From Arcicella sp. (GTDB lineage Bacteria > Bacteroidota > Bacteroidia > Cytophagales > Spirosomataceae): 45,888 nt of DNA. The notes beneath the pieces were generated by a model. The model ran no database searches. It was not told the origin of the DNA and saw only the letters and a list, made by a program, of their open reading frames with translations. The DNA lies in assembly GCA_025454855.1 (NCBI GenBank), contig JALONS010000003.1, positions 1 through 45,888 on the forward strand. The letters run 5' to 3'. The translations under genes were made by a program, and so were the position numbers. Positions 17,453 to 25,528 of this stretch are shown piece after piece; positions within the stretch are counted from its first letter, which is position 1, and every line of letters begins with the position of its first letter.

Positions 17453-18466
17453 TTATTCAGGTATCTGTGATAAGACGATTGTTCCATTCGTATTTTTTTC
17501 ATATTGTAGCGATAGTAATTCTTGCAAAATTGCCAGTAGGTCGTCAGCTTGTTCAGCAATGAATGTGCCTGTAACTCTTCTATTAGCTAAGGATAAATCG
17601 TTGATTTCAATACGTACCCCAAAGTTTTCCTCGATTTGTAAGATAATTTCTTGCAGAGAGGTATCATCAAAAATAAATCGGTGCGACTTCCAAGCGGTAT
17701 AAACTTTGATATTTTTTACTTCTTTCAACTCTGCCGTGCCTTTTCTGTCTAAAGCAATCAATTCTCCCGGTTTCATCATAATGGTGTGTTTTTGGCGGTC
17801 AGTAACGTAGTTTACTTTAACCTTTCCTTTCGTCAAAACTACCTTTGAACCTCGCTGCCGAGCAAATACACTAAATTCCGTTCCTAACACTTCTACTTCT
17901 AATTTCTGAGACGTTCTCACTATAAATCGTTGGTTATTAGCTTTATGTTTTACTAAAAACTCTGCTTCGCCCTCTAAATAAACTTCTCGGATAGGTGCAT
18001 CTTCAAAGCCAAATCTTAATGCTCTGAGAGTTGAATTAGCATTTAGCGTTACTACACTACCATCAGGTAATTGAATCGTTTGTGTCTCTCCGTATGCTGT
18101 TTGATAGTTTTTATAAATAAGCTGCTCTTTTTTTAGATATAATGCCGAGGTGAAAGTTAGGGACATCATGGCGGCAATGCCCCATCTAAACCAATTGATT
18201 TTAAACTTATGTAAGGGCTTTTCCTCTATTTCTGCAGAAACATCTTGTTGGAAATCTACCTGTCTTATTTTTTCAAAAAAAGAATTTTTAGCTACCCCTT
18301 TATCGGTAATCACCTGAGGAAAACAATTTTCGTATTCTTCCAGCCATTTGTAATAAAGTTCTTGATTGTCAGTGGTTTGTAGCCATTCTGCAATCATCTT
18401 TTTTTGCAAGGGAGACGTTCGCCCTGCAAAATGTTCAAATAAAATATGTTTATTCAAAGCAGTCAT
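17453..18466 (-). CDS. FecR-family anti-sigma factor
   Basis: 337 residues from the ATG at 18466 (a TTG three codons earlier is an alternative). A cytoplasmic N-terminal sigma-binding region (about 1-85), one membrane helix (NWFRWGIAAMMSLTFTSALYL), a FecR domain (YGETQTIQLPDGSVVTLNANS, VYLEGEAEFLV, VEVLGTEFSVFA) and the usual C-terminal beta domain of Bacteroidota FecR proteins (FDDTSLQEIILQIEENFGV) follow in order. It should hold the sigma factor inactive until the STN domain of SusC reports ligand. It starts 21 bp after the sigma gene stop and ends about 120 bp before susC. Confidence 0.92.
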   Translation of the reverse strand: MTALNKHILFEHFAGRTSPLQKKMIAEWLQTTDNQELYYKWLEEYENCFPQVITDKGVAKNSFFEKIRQVDFQQDVSAEIEEKPLHKFKINWFRWGIAAMMSLTFTSALYLKKEQLIYKNYQTAYGETQTIQLPDGSVVTLNANSTLRALRFGFEDAPIREVYLEGEAEFLVKHKANNQRFIVRTSQKLEVEVLGTEFSVFARQRGSKVVLTKGKVKVNYVTDRQKHTIMMKPGELIALDRKGTAELKEVKNIKVYTAWKSHRFIFDDTSLQEIILQIEENFGVRIEINDLSLANRRVTGTFIAEQADDLLAILQELLSLQYEKNTNGTIVLSQIPE

Positions 18467-18487
18467 ATTGTACAAATTAGGTAGGAT

Positions 18488-19153
18488 TTAGAGGTTGTAT
18501 AAAGTTATGATAAATGCCAACCATCCAAATAAGGATGGGTTTTTTAAAACAACGTCTCGTAAATGTGTAAGGGCTTTATTAATATGAGCTTCTACCGTTT
18601 TGAGGGCAACTTGTAATTCATCGGCTATTTCTTTATATTTTTTCCCTTCAAAACGATTCATTAAGAAGATTTTCTGACACTGTGGAGGTAGCTGGTCAAT
18701 GGCTTGCTCTATCTGTTTCTGCAAATCATCATAAAAAAGCATCTGGTCGGGTGAAATACTGGTTTCTGACCATTGCATATTGGGATTTTCAAGTGTAGAG
18801 GTTTTACCATATTCTTGTTGTAAATACAAAAAACAACGATTACGAACAGCCGTAAACAAATAAGAACGAAAAGATATATTGATGTATAGAAAAACCTGAT
18901 TCTTCCAGATGTTATAGAAAATCTCAGCGATTATGTCTTCAGCAATATCTTTTGAATATACAAACCTTACAGCATGGCTACACAAAGGTTTGTAGTATCG
19001 ATTATATAGTAATTCAAACCCTTTATGAGGGCTTTCTTTAAAAGCCTGCTTAATAAAAAACTCATCATCTACTTCTACTCCTTTTACTGGGAACTTGTAA
19101 TGATTATTTTTTTCAGACTCAAAATCTGATTCAAAAGATACATTTTCAGGCAT
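18488..19153 (-). CDS. ECF (sigma-70 family) RNA polymerase sigma factor
   Basis: 221 residues from ATG 19153 (a TTG at 19171 would add six). Region 2 is seen in FELLYNRYYKPLCSHAVRFVYSKDIAEDIIAEIFYNIW and region 4 in IDQLPPQCQKIFLMNRFEGKKYKEIADELQVALKTVEAHINKAL. It has the ECF architecture (no regions 1 or 3) and belongs to the FecI-like group that pairs with FecR in Bacteroidota. It is the first gene of the locus and is predicted to drive transcription of susC onwards on ligand binding. An extra hydrophobic tail (LFGWLAFIITLYNL) follows region 4. Confidence 0.92.
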   Translation of the reverse strand: MPENVSFESDFESEKNNHYKFPVKGVEVDDEFFIKQAFKESPHKGFELLYNRYYKPLCSHAVRFVYSKDIAEDIIAEIFYNIWKNQVFLYINISFRSYLFTAVRNRCFLYLQQEYGKTSTLENPNMQWSETSISPDQMLFYDDLQKQIEQAIDQLPPQCQKIFLMNRFEGKKYKEIADELQVALKTVEAHINKALTHLRDVVLKNPSLFGWLAFIITLYNL

Positions 19154-19243
19154 ATAATTTGGGGCTAACAATTCCGTGCATAGGAGGTGGATATATGTTT
19201 TATATTCAATTTTTTATAAGAATTGTTTAAATTATGAGTACAG

Positions 19244-19267
19244 ACAAAAAAAGGGTATCTTACCCTT
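19244..19267 (-). terminator. Terminator after vanZ-like gene
   Basis: On the minus strand, AAGGGTA (19261-19267) pairs with TACCCTT (19251-19257) over a 3-base loop and is followed by seven U. It ends transcription of the VanZ gene ahead of the sigma-factor gene. Confidence 0.65.
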
Positions 19268-19296
19268 AGTCAGATGATGGAAAAAAGTGTTTTTTT

Positions 19297-19659
19297 TTAT
19301 ACATCTTCTTTGTTTTTTAATAAGGTGTTCAAAATCAGATAGATAAAATAGCCTATCACTCCACCAATGGCATCCGCAAGGGCATCGTACCAATCGAAAC
19401 CCCGATGGAAAGAAATTGGCAAAACAGCTTGCCAAAATTCGATAGCAAGTCCATAAATAGCAGCCCCAAGTATAATCAGCCAAGTTTTATATTGCTGGAA
19501 TAGCCAGAAAAAACTGAAACCCGCAAAAGCGATAAAATGACTCATTTTATCGTTATTTTGAGGAATATGTTCACTCGGGATGGTACACATGATAAATATG
19601 ATAATAGTCCAAATGATAGCAGGATATTTTGTTTCGAGAATTGTGGTAATGCGTTTCAT
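19297..19659 (-). CDS. VanZ-family small membrane protein
   Basis: 120 residues with three or four hydrophobic segments (IIWTIIIFIMCTIPSEHIP, MSHFIAFAGFSFFWLFQQY, WLIILGAAIYGLAIEFWQ, ADAIGGVIGYFIYLILN). The conserved VanZ polar positions are present: DKMSHFIAF, the Glu in IEFWQ and FDWYDALADAIGG. The role of chromosomal VanZ-like proteins is unsettled; the original member affects teicoplanin resistance. Here it is a monocistronic gene divergent from the hexosaminidase. Confidence 0.8.
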   Translation of the reverse strand: MKRITTILETKYPAIIWTIIIFIMCTIPSEHIPQNNDKMSHFIAFAGFSFFWLFQQYKTWLIILGAAIYGLAIEFWQAVLPISFHRGFDWYDALADAIGGVIGYFIYLILNTLLKNKEDV

Positions 19660-19723
19660 CTCACAAAGATAATGTATGGTTATTCATTATTTATTAGGTA
19701 ATTGAGGATAAAATATCGGAAAT

Positions 19724-19763
19724 AAATTACGTATTCGGAAATATATTTCCGAATACGTAATTT
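19724..19763. promoter_or_regulatory. 40-bp perfect palindrome in the vanZ/GH20 divergent region
   Basis: Every base from 19724 to 19763 pairs with its mirror around a centre at 19743.5 (core GGAAATATATTTCC, outer arms AAATTACGTATTC and complement). It begins 64 bp upstream of vanZ and ends 27 bp before the -33 element of the hexosaminidase promoter. A related CGGAAATAAATT lies just outside at 19717. There is no long spacer, so it fits a symmetric operator for a dimeric regulator or a cruciform better than an RNA terminator. Confidence 0.6.
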
Positions 19764-19790
19764 TTATCTATTGAAAATTTGTAAACAAAC

Positions 19791-19820
19791 TTGTTATTTA
19801 TATTATTTTGCCTACTTTTG
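19791..19820 (+). promoter_or_regulatory. Bacteroidota-type housekeeping promoter of the hexosaminidase gene
   Basis: TTG (19791-19793), 19 bases, then TACTTTTG (19813-19820) fits the Bacteroidota consensus TTG-N19-21-TAnnTTTG exactly. It predicts a start of transcription near 19827 and a leader of about 35 bases to the ATG at 19862. Confidence 0.6.
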
Positions 19821-19861
19821 GATGATATAATGCAACATCAAAATTTTCAAAACTATTTCTA

Positions 19862-21475
19862 ATGAAAAGACTATTCCTCATTTTTTCTATTTTGAGTATT
19901 TCATTCGGTGTTATTGCCCAAAATGAATATAATATTATTCCTATTCCGCAGAAGTTGGAAGCTCAGATAGGCTCTTTTACGGTAAACGATAAAACGACAA
20001 TTGTAGGCAATCCAGCTTGGATAGACGTTGCAGAGTTATTGAATACGCAACTTAATACCGTGAATGGCTGGAATAAGAAAGTAGTAGTAGGTTCAAAGAA
20101 AATAGTGAAAGGTTCAATACAGTTCATGCAAGATGAAACTATTGCGGATGAGGGGTACAAATTAGATGTTTCTCCTAAGCAAGTGCTTATATCGGCAAAA
20201 ACCGCCAAGGGTGCATTTTATGGTGTACAGACTTTATTACAATTATTGCCAACAGACGTATTCAAAGAAGGAAAGGTAGAAGGTATAAAATGGACTATTC
20301 CCTGTTGTAAAATTGAGGATGCACCAAGATATTCTTATCGTGGATTGCATTTGGATGTTGGTCGTCATTTTTCTCCAGTGCCGTTCATTAAAAAATATAT
20401 TGATTTAATTGCTCTTCACAAATTCAATACATTCCACTGGCATTTAACCGAAGACCAAGGTTGGAGAATTGAAATTAAAAAGTATCCGAAATTGACCGAA
20501 ATAGGTTCTATCCGTAAAGAAACATTGGTCGGTAAATATGGTAGCGGGAAATACGATGGAAAACCATACGGTGATTTCTACACTCAAGAAGAGGTGAAAG
20601 AGGTAATTGCTTATGCAACAAAGAAGTTTGTAACGATTGTTCCTGAAATTGAAATGCCAGGTCATGCTCAAGCAGCTTTGGCGGCATACCCAGAATTTGG
20701 GTGCAACCAAGATAAAATTTATCAAGTTCATACCACTTGGGGTGTTTCTAATGATGTATTCTGTCCACGTGAAGAAACATTCACTTTTTTAGAGAATGTC
20801 TTGACGGAGGTAATTGACCTGTTCCCAAGTCAGTATATTCACATTGGCGGAGATGAATGTCCGAAAGACCAATGGAAAACAAGTCGCTTTTGTCAGGATT
20901 TAATGAAGAAAGAAGGCTTGAAAGATGAGCATGAATTACAAAGTTATTTTATCAGAAGAATTGATAAATTTATCACGTCAAAAGGTAGAAAAATGATTGG
21001 TTGGGATGAGATTTTGGAAGGAGGTTTATCTCCAAATGCCACCGTGATGTCGTGGAGGGGAGAAACAGGTGGAATTGCGGCGGCAAAGCAAAATCATGAT
21101 GTCATTATGACTCCTACTACTTATGTATATTTAGATTATTATCAAGGCGACCCCAAAACAGAACCATTAGCTATTGGAGGTTTTTTGCCCATTGAAAAAG
21201 TGTATGGTTACGAACCTGCTCCCAAGGAATTGACAGAAGAGCAACAGAAAAAGATTATTGGTATTCAAGCTAACGTTTGGACTGAATATTTACCAACATC
21301 GGCAAGTGTTGAGTACATGGCTTATCCAAGAGCCTGTGCAGTAGCGGAAACTGCTTGGTCTCCGAAAAGCTCGAAAAACTTTGATAATTTTAAAAACCGC
21401 TTGAAAACACACGTACAACGCTTAGAAAATTTGAAAGTTAATTATTCAAAAACTTTCTTATCCGAAAAGCAATAA
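19862..21475 (+). CDS. GH20 beta-N-acetylhexosaminidase
   Basis: 537 residues with signal peptide (ending VIAQ). An N-terminal GH20b-type domain (about 21-150) precedes the catalytic barrel (GLHLDVGRHFSPVPFIKKYID, FHWHLTEDQGWRIEI, VPEIEMPGHAQAAL). The catalytic Asp331-Glu332 pair is in HIGGDECPKDQWK. It removes terminal GlcNAc/GalNAc from chitin-type, peptidoglycan or glycoprotein oligosaccharides by substrate-assisted catalysis, probably in the periplasm or at the surface. It is transcribed alone from the promoter at 19791 and closed by the terminator at 21512. Confidence 0.94.
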   Translation: MKRLFLIFSILSISFGVIAQNEYNIIPIPQKLEAQIGSFTVNDKTTIVGNPAWIDVAELLNTQLNTVNGWNKKVVVGSKKIVKGSIQFMQDETIADEGYKLDVSPKQVLISAKTAKGAFYGVQTLLQLLPTDVFKEGKVEGIKWTIPCCKIEDAPRYSYRGLHLDVGRHFSPVPFIKKYIDLIALHKFNTFHWHLTEDQGWRIEIKKYPKLTEIGSIRKETLVGKYGSGKYDGKPYGDFYTQEEVKEVIAYATKKFVTIVPEIEMPGHAQAALAAYPEFGCNQDKIYQVHTTWGVSNDVFCPREETFTFLENVLTEVIDLFPSQYIHIGGDECPKDQWKTSRFCQDLMKKEGLKDEHELQSYFIRRIDKFITSKGRKMIGWDEILEGGLSPNATVMSWRGETGGIAAAKQNHDVIMTPTTYVYLDYYQGDPKTEPLAIGGFLPIEKVYGYEPAPKELTEEQQKKIIGIQANVWTEYLPTSASVEYMAYPRACAVAETAWSPKSSKNFDNFKNRLKTHVQRLENLKVNYSKTFLSEKQ

Positions 21476-21511
21476 GTACTTCGAGTCAATAAGTTAATGT
21501 TTGTTTAGGCA

Positions 21512-21545
21512 GGTAGGATAACCTTTTAGGATATTCTACCTTTTT
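21512..21545 (+). terminator. Terminator after the hexosaminidase gene
   Basis: GGTAGGATA (21512-21520) pairs with TATTCTACC (21532-21540) and is followed by TTTTT. Confidence 0.7.
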
Positions 21546-21580
21546 GTTTGAAACGGTTGAAAAGTAATTTATTTTGCAAA

Positions 21581-21901
21581 ATGAAAAATTCTTTTGAAGA
21601 CATATATCAGGTAGTGCGTCTCATTCCTGAAGGAAGGGTCACTTCTTACGGAGCAATTGCTGAATATCTTGGCTCGAAAGGCGGAGCCAGATTCGTGGGT
21701 TGGGCAATGAATGCCAGTCACGGAGATCCCACTGTACCCGCTCATAGGGTGGTAAATCATGCAGGGGTACTCACAGGAAAGTTATTCTTTGGGGGAAACA
21801 GAATGCAAGAACTCCTTGAAAGTGAAGGGGTTGTTGTTGAAAATGATAAGATAAAAAATTTTAAAACGGTTTATTGGATTCCCAAAGATGAACTTCTCTA
21901 A
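21581..21901 (+). CDS. Alkyltransferase-like protein (ATL, MGMT family)
   Basis: 106 residues from the ATG at 21581; an upstream TTG would add 11 non-conserved residues. The MGMT DNA-binding domain is clear (IPEGRVTSYGAIAEYLGSKGGARFVGWAMNA), including the flipping Tyr and the Arg finger. The active-site PCHR of true O6-alkylguanine methyltransferases is replaced by PAHR (residues 53-56, VPAHRVVN), so it cannot accept the alkyl group. Family members bind O6-alkylguanine lesions and hand them to nucleotide excision repair. It stands alone after the GH20 terminator. Confidence 0.85.
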   Translation: MKNSFEDIYQVVRLIPEGRVTSYGAIAEYLGSKGGARFVGWAMNASHGDPTVPAHRVVNHAGVLTGKLFFGGNRMQELLESEGVVVENDKIKNFKTVYWIPKDELL

Positions 21902-22016
21902 AATAGAAACCTCTCACTAAACCTATGACCTACGGCATGGTTTTTGTTGAATTTTAGCATATTAACTCAATATCCGCCATTAAGAGTTATATGAGCTAAG
22001 GATTTAATAAACTTTT

Positions 22017-23135
22017 ATGCAAACGGAAAAAACTATGCTTCGTGGCGGACTCATCGGTGCTTTATGCTTACTGACGATTGTTCTTCTTGCTTTTTCATAC
22101 CAAAAATTAAAAAAAATTGGACTTAGTGTAGAATACGTTCCCACTGCCACTGTTGGTGAAGAGGTTAGGTTTATTTTTACGGCTGGTGATAATGTTCAAC
22201 GCATCAAAATTTTTTCGGATAAGGGAAGTTTAGGAACTATCAAAACCAATCAGAATAAAGCAGAATTAAGTTTTGCTTTTGGTTTTCCGAGTGTAAAAAA
22301 ACTAAGATTCGTCGGAATATCTCCTACCAATGATACAGTAAGCATCGCTTACGGAGAGATTTCTATTACGGGTAAATCGTTGGGCAACGTAGTAATTATT
22401 CAAAATCCACCAAGTACATCATCAGCTTCTACCAGCGAAACTCCCATTTTTACCAAACCAGACAATCCACTTCCCGTTACTAATTTACGATTTAATCCAA
22501 CTCCCGCTGAAGACCCCTTCTTAGGTAAAAATCAGAATGTGTACGGTACAGCTATTGGACACCCCACTCAAGATGAAGCACGGGCATTTTTAGAGGATAT
22601 TAAACCCATTGCCGTTGAGTTAGGACAAAAATATCAGATTCCTGCCAGTGTAGTGATGGCAATGGCTGCTATGGAAAGTGGCTATGGATACAGTAGAAAT
22701 GCCGTTTATGCCAATAATTTCTTCGGTATAAAGCAGTGGTGGGGCAACGAATCAAATGCCTATCAGTTGAAAGGACAACCCGACGAATACGAAGGCAAAG
22801 TACCCATTCTGAAAAAATCAGATGATGGACAGATTATTTACGACGAAAGCCGTCGCCCAGATAATTGGTATCGTCGTTTCAATTCTCGCCGTGAGTGCAT
22901 AGAATTTTTGGTAGAAGAAGTCTTCCTTCACAAAACTGGAGCTTGGAAACGAGATTACAGTGATATTGCTAAGTTTTATCGTGGGCAAATCGCTGCTGGG
23001 GTAGATAAGTATTCAGCTGCATACACCTTCATTTATTCGGTAGGTGAAAGAGGCTACACGCACAAAGGTGGAAAGTACTACGCCGATAGAGTAATGAAAG
23101 TGATTGATAGATATGGCTTGATTGAGGTGGATTGA
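22017..23135 (+). CDS. Membrane-anchored glucosaminidase-domain protein (GH73-like)
   Basis: 372 residues. An N-terminal hydrophobic helix (LIGALCLLTIVLLAFSY) anchors the protein; a beta-rich stretch (about 35-120) and a Pro/Ser/Thr linker follow. Residues about 190-372 are a peptidoglycan N-acetylglucosaminidase domain (YQIPASVVMAMAAMESGYGYSRNAVYANNFFGIKQWWGN), with the catalytic Glu in AAMESGYG, as in FlgJ and autolysins. It probably hydrolyses murein in the periplasm. It ends 39 bp before a strong terminator. Confidence 0.82.
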   Translation: MQTEKTMLRGGLIGALCLLTIVLLAFSYQKLKKIGLSVEYVPTATVGEEVRFIFTAGDNVQRIKIFSDKGSLGTIKTNQNKAELSFAFGFPSVKKLRFVGISPTNDTVSIAYGEISITGKSLGNVVIIQNPPSTSSASTSETPIFTKPDNPLPVTNLRFNPTPAEDPFLGKNQNVYGTAIGHPTQDEARAFLEDIKPIAVELGQKYQIPASVVMAMAAMESGYGYSRNAVYANNFFGIKQWWGNESNAYQLKGQPDEYEGKVPILKKSDDGQIIYDESRRPDNWYRRFNSRRECIEFLVEEVFLHKTGAWKRDYSDIAKFYRGQIAAGVDKYSAAYTFIYSVGERGYTHKGGKYYADRVMKVIDRYGLIEVD

Positions 23136-23174
23136 TGTACCACATAGAGATATACTTTCCATAGAATGGATATT

Positions 23175-23208
23175 AAAAAGCCTCAAATTTGATTATTTGA
23201 GGCTTTTT
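23175..23208. terminator. Bidirectional terminator
   Basis: AAAAAGCCTCAAAT (23175-23188) pairs perfectly with its complement at 23195-23208 over a 6-base loop, giving U-runs in both directions. It lies between the glucosaminidase gene and the convergent glycan operon. Confidence 0.85.
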
Positions 23209-23297
23209 AGTAAGAATTGCATCAGCTTTATTCAAAAGATACATAAATATATCCCCAAAAATCATTGTTCAGAAAACTTATCATTTTATTCATTAGC

Positions 23298-23438
23298 TCA
23301 GTTGGTGTGTCCATAAAATTTATCCGCCTCTTGTTTGTAGGCTGGTTTATTTTGGATAATACGTAAAACAAATCTTTGTGCTTTGTTATAAAGTTTTACT
23401 CTATTTAAAGCACTAATTATCAATCTTTTTATCGTCAT
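23298..23438 (-). CDS. 46-residue basic peptide, last gene of the glycan operon
   Basis: This small ORF reads MTIKRLIISALNRVKLYNK at the start and ends in YKQEADKFYGHTN. Its ATG (23438-23436) overlaps the TGA of the upstream glycosyltransferase (23437-23435) as ATGA, the same coupling seen between other genes in this operon. It is basic (11 Lys/Arg, most in the first 35 residues) and probably helical (KRLIISALNRVKLYNKAQRFVLRII), so it could bind membrane or RNA. I do not recognise a family. The overlap and its position before the terminator at 23175 make it more than a chance ORF, but length alone gives little support. Confidence 0.5.
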   Translation of the reverse strand: MTIKRLIISALNRVKLYNKAQRFVLRIIQNKPAYKQEADKFYGHTN

Positions 23439-24436
23439 TTTAAAATTTTAGATTGGGCTAAAATATATGATGCACAATCAGGTAAATGTTTTTTATAATC
23501 TGCATCAAGACTCACGGCTAATTCGTCTATCATTTTGCCATAAAATCCAGTAGCTATGACTTTTTTACCTGCTGCAATACTATTCCAAATCTTTGAAGGG
23601 AAACTTAGTTCATCTGTCCCCGGTGTACCCGTAATGAGATGAATTTCATGTTCATGCAAGGCTCTTTTCAAGTCTTCGGCATTTTTAAAAATACCTCTTG
23701 ATTTTTGTTTCAACCAATCAGGTAATTTTTCCAGGCCAGGGCCGTCGGCATGAATATTTATTTCATAACCTTCATCCCTAAGTTTCTCACATTCTCTTAC
23801 TAAAGAAGCCACATCATGGGCAATTCCTAAATTACCCGTATAAAGGGCTTTACGTTCTGGAATTATAGAACTGTTTGGCTGAATATCAATCATATTCCAT
23901 TGTCGATGTACAACCGAATTCTTTTCAAAATATCCTAAATTAGACGATATTTTAATCACTGAGTCATACTTCCTTAATTCTCCATCCCACCAAAATTTTA
24001 TGATGTTGTATAGGAATGGAATGTTCATTGATTTTAGCGAAGCTGGAAAATAATCAAAAAGCCAAAAAATGGTTCTTACCTTTTTTTTAGCCACTAAATT
24101 TCGTAACAACACATTCAAAAAGGGTGAGCTGGTAACCACTAAGGTATCTCCTTCTTGCACATTTTCTTTCACATACTTTTTGAAAGCTCCATACACTGCC
24201 CAATATTCTTTCAAAATATCAATCTTGGTTTCTCTTTTAAAACTAAGTGTTTGTAAATTGATTAGTGGAAGTTGGGGTTGGTTTCGAATTGATGGGCGAT
24301 ATTCTCCTGCTCCGCCAACCATTACAACATCTGAATTTTGCTTAGTAAAAAGATATTCAGCCACCTGTTCTGAAATCAAACATACTGGTGAACCATCTGG
24401 ATAGATATATTGGTTAATAAAATGAATTTTGCTCAT
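23435..24436 (-). CDS. GT-B glycosyltransferase (family 4-like)
   Basis: 333 residues. The N-terminal half has the donor-independent Rossmann layout (IHFINQYIYPDGSPVCLISEQVAEYL, TLVVTSSPFLNVLLRNLVAKK, IFWLFDYFPASLK), and the C-terminal half has the sugar-nucleotide domain (ALYTGNLGIAHDVASLVRECEKL, NIHADGPGLEKLPDWL, LSFPSKIWNSIAAGKKVIATG). It resembles transferases of capsule, lipopolysaccharide and exopolysaccharide clusters; the donor and acceptor cannot be read from sequence. It overlaps the DUF2304 gene by ATGA at 24433-24436. Confidence 0.82.
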   Translation of the reverse strand: MSKIHFINQYIYPDGSPVCLISEQVAEYLFTKQNSDVVMVGGAGEYRPSIRNQPQLPLINLQTLSFKRETKIDILKEYWAVYGAFKKYVKENVQEGDTLVVTSSPFLNVLLRNLVAKKKVRTIFWLFDYFPASLKSMNIPFLYNIIKFWWDGELRKYDSVIKISSNLGYFEKNSVVHRQWNMIDIQPNSSIIPERKALYTGNLGIAHDVASLVRECEKLRDEGYEINIHADGPGLEKLPDWLKQKSRGIFKNAEDLKRALHEHEIHLITGTPGTDELSFPSKIWNSIAAGKKVIATGFYGKMIDELAVSLDADYKKHLPDCASYILAQSKILK

Positions 24437-24804
24437 GAGGATTGTTCCAGCGTGGTTTTAGTTTTGTTAGCTTTTAGAAAAGCTACTTCATGTGAGAGAT
24501 CCTTTATCTGACTCTGCAATTTGGAATTGACGATTGAGAGATGGACTAAAAAAATAAAAATAGCTCCAATAGCAATTAAAAATAATAATGATGGGGGATA
24601 GAAAACCCCTAATGCCGCTGATATTTGTTCTAATCCTTTTCGCCAAAAAGAAAAAATCAGAAAGATAATCGTGCAAGCAAACCACACAATAGAATACTCT
24701 TCACGGAGTTTACCTCTAATGATTTGTCTAATAATGAAATACATGAACACCAACGTTCCGATGATGCTAAGTATCTGAATTTTGAATGGGACTACATTTT
24801 CCAT
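24433..24804 (-). CDS. DUF2304 membrane protein
   Basis: 123 residues from the ATG at 24804. Three hydrophobic segments (IQILSIIGTLVFMYFIIRQII, YSIVWFACTIIFLIFSFW, LLFLIAIGAIFIFLVHLSIV) and the sequence RGKLREEYSIVWF are typical of DUF2304, a family found next to polyprenyl-phosphate glycosyltransferases. A coiled-coil-like tail follows (NSKLQSQIKDLSHEVAFLK). The start lies inside the upstream GT2 gene (38-bp overlap) and the stop overlaps the next glycosyltransferase, so translation is tightly coupled. It probably helps to move or build a lipid-linked sugar. Confidence 0.8.
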   Translation of the reverse strand: MENVVPFKIQILSIIGTLVFMYFIIRQIIRGKLREEYSIVWFACTIIFLIFSFWRKGLEQISAALGVFYPPSLLFLIAIGAIFIFLVHLSIVNSKLQSQIKDLSHEVAFLKANKTKTTLEQSS

Positions 24805-25528
24805 ATTTTCCTTTGAGTCTGATATATACAAAGATAATTCCGAGCGTAACTTTGAACATATAATAAACAGCTCGGAATGAATGAATGGATGAAACACCAC
24901 CCTGACGTTCGCACATCTCTACGGGAACCTCTTTCATTTTCAAATTATTGAGTCCAAATAAAACGATGGCTTCTGGTTCGGGGTATTCATCAGGGTAGTA
25001 TTGATTGACAATTTCAAGTGTTTTACGATTAAAAACTCTAAACCCAGAAGTGCTATCATGTATAGTTTTGCCAATCAGAATACGATTCAGCCATTTGAAA
25101 TAGTTGATTCCTAAACGCCTAACAAATGAAGATTGAAAGCCTTTCCCTTCCAGAAATCTTGAGCCAATAACAATATCAGCATCGTTCCGAAGGGCTTCTT
25201 GTAATAGTTTTGGTAACTCAACTGCAGGATGTTGCCCGTCACCGTCCATTTGTACTGCAAATTTATATCCATTTCGGTAGGCGTATTTATAGCCACTTTG
25301 CATTCCTCCTCCAATTCCTAAATTGACAGGTAAATCAAGGTACAAGCAATCTAATGACTTTACAATCTCGAGCGTATTGTCTTTTGAACAATCATTGACC
25401 ACCAAAATATCAATTGGTAAATTATGTTGTTTTTTTACAGATTGAATATCATTAACCAAGTTTTGGATGGAAGACTCTTCGTTATAACAAGGAATGACAA
25501 CCAATATGTCTGCTCTTGGTTTAGTCAT
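24767..25528 (-). CDS. GT2 glycosyltransferase (dolichol-phosphate-mannose synthase-like)
   Basis: 253 residues from ATG 25528 (an ATG at 25561 is in frame but lies deep in the upstream gene). The GT-A fold is plain: ILVVIPCYNEESSIQNLV, DILVVNDCSKDNT, LGIGGGMQSGYKYA, the DxD-like VQMDGDGQHP, and IVIGSRFLEGKGFQSS. It lacks the C-terminal membrane pair of some family members, which the neighbouring DUF2304 protein may supply. Likely product: a polyprenyl-phosphate sugar or a direct glycan addition. It overlaps the preceding gene by 8 bp. Confidence 0.87.
   Translation of the reverse strand: MTKPRADILVVIPCYNEESSIQNLVNDIQSVKKQHNLPIDILVVNDCSKDNTLEIVKSLDCLYLDLPVNLGIGGGMQSGYKYAYRNGYKFAVQMDGDGQHPAVELPKLLQEALRNDADIVIGSRFLEGKGFQSSFVRRLGINYFKWLNRILIGKTIHDSTSGFRVFNRKTLEIVNQYYPDEYPEPEAIVLFGLNNLKMKEVPVEMCERQGGVSSIHSFRAVYYMFKVTLGIIFVYIRLKGKYGKCSPIQNSDT

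Noticed and set aside
23286-23310. tRNA-like string TAGCTCAGTTGGT, as in a tRNA D-arm
   Set aside because: No acceptor stem, anticodon arm or T-arm (no GGTTCGA-type sequence) follows at the right distance; it lies in the stop region of the 46-residue ORF.
23122-23316. 64-codon plus-strand ORF after the glucosaminidase gene
   Set aside because: It spans the bidirectional terminator at 23175-23208 and overlaps the end of the preceding gene; composition is not protein-like.
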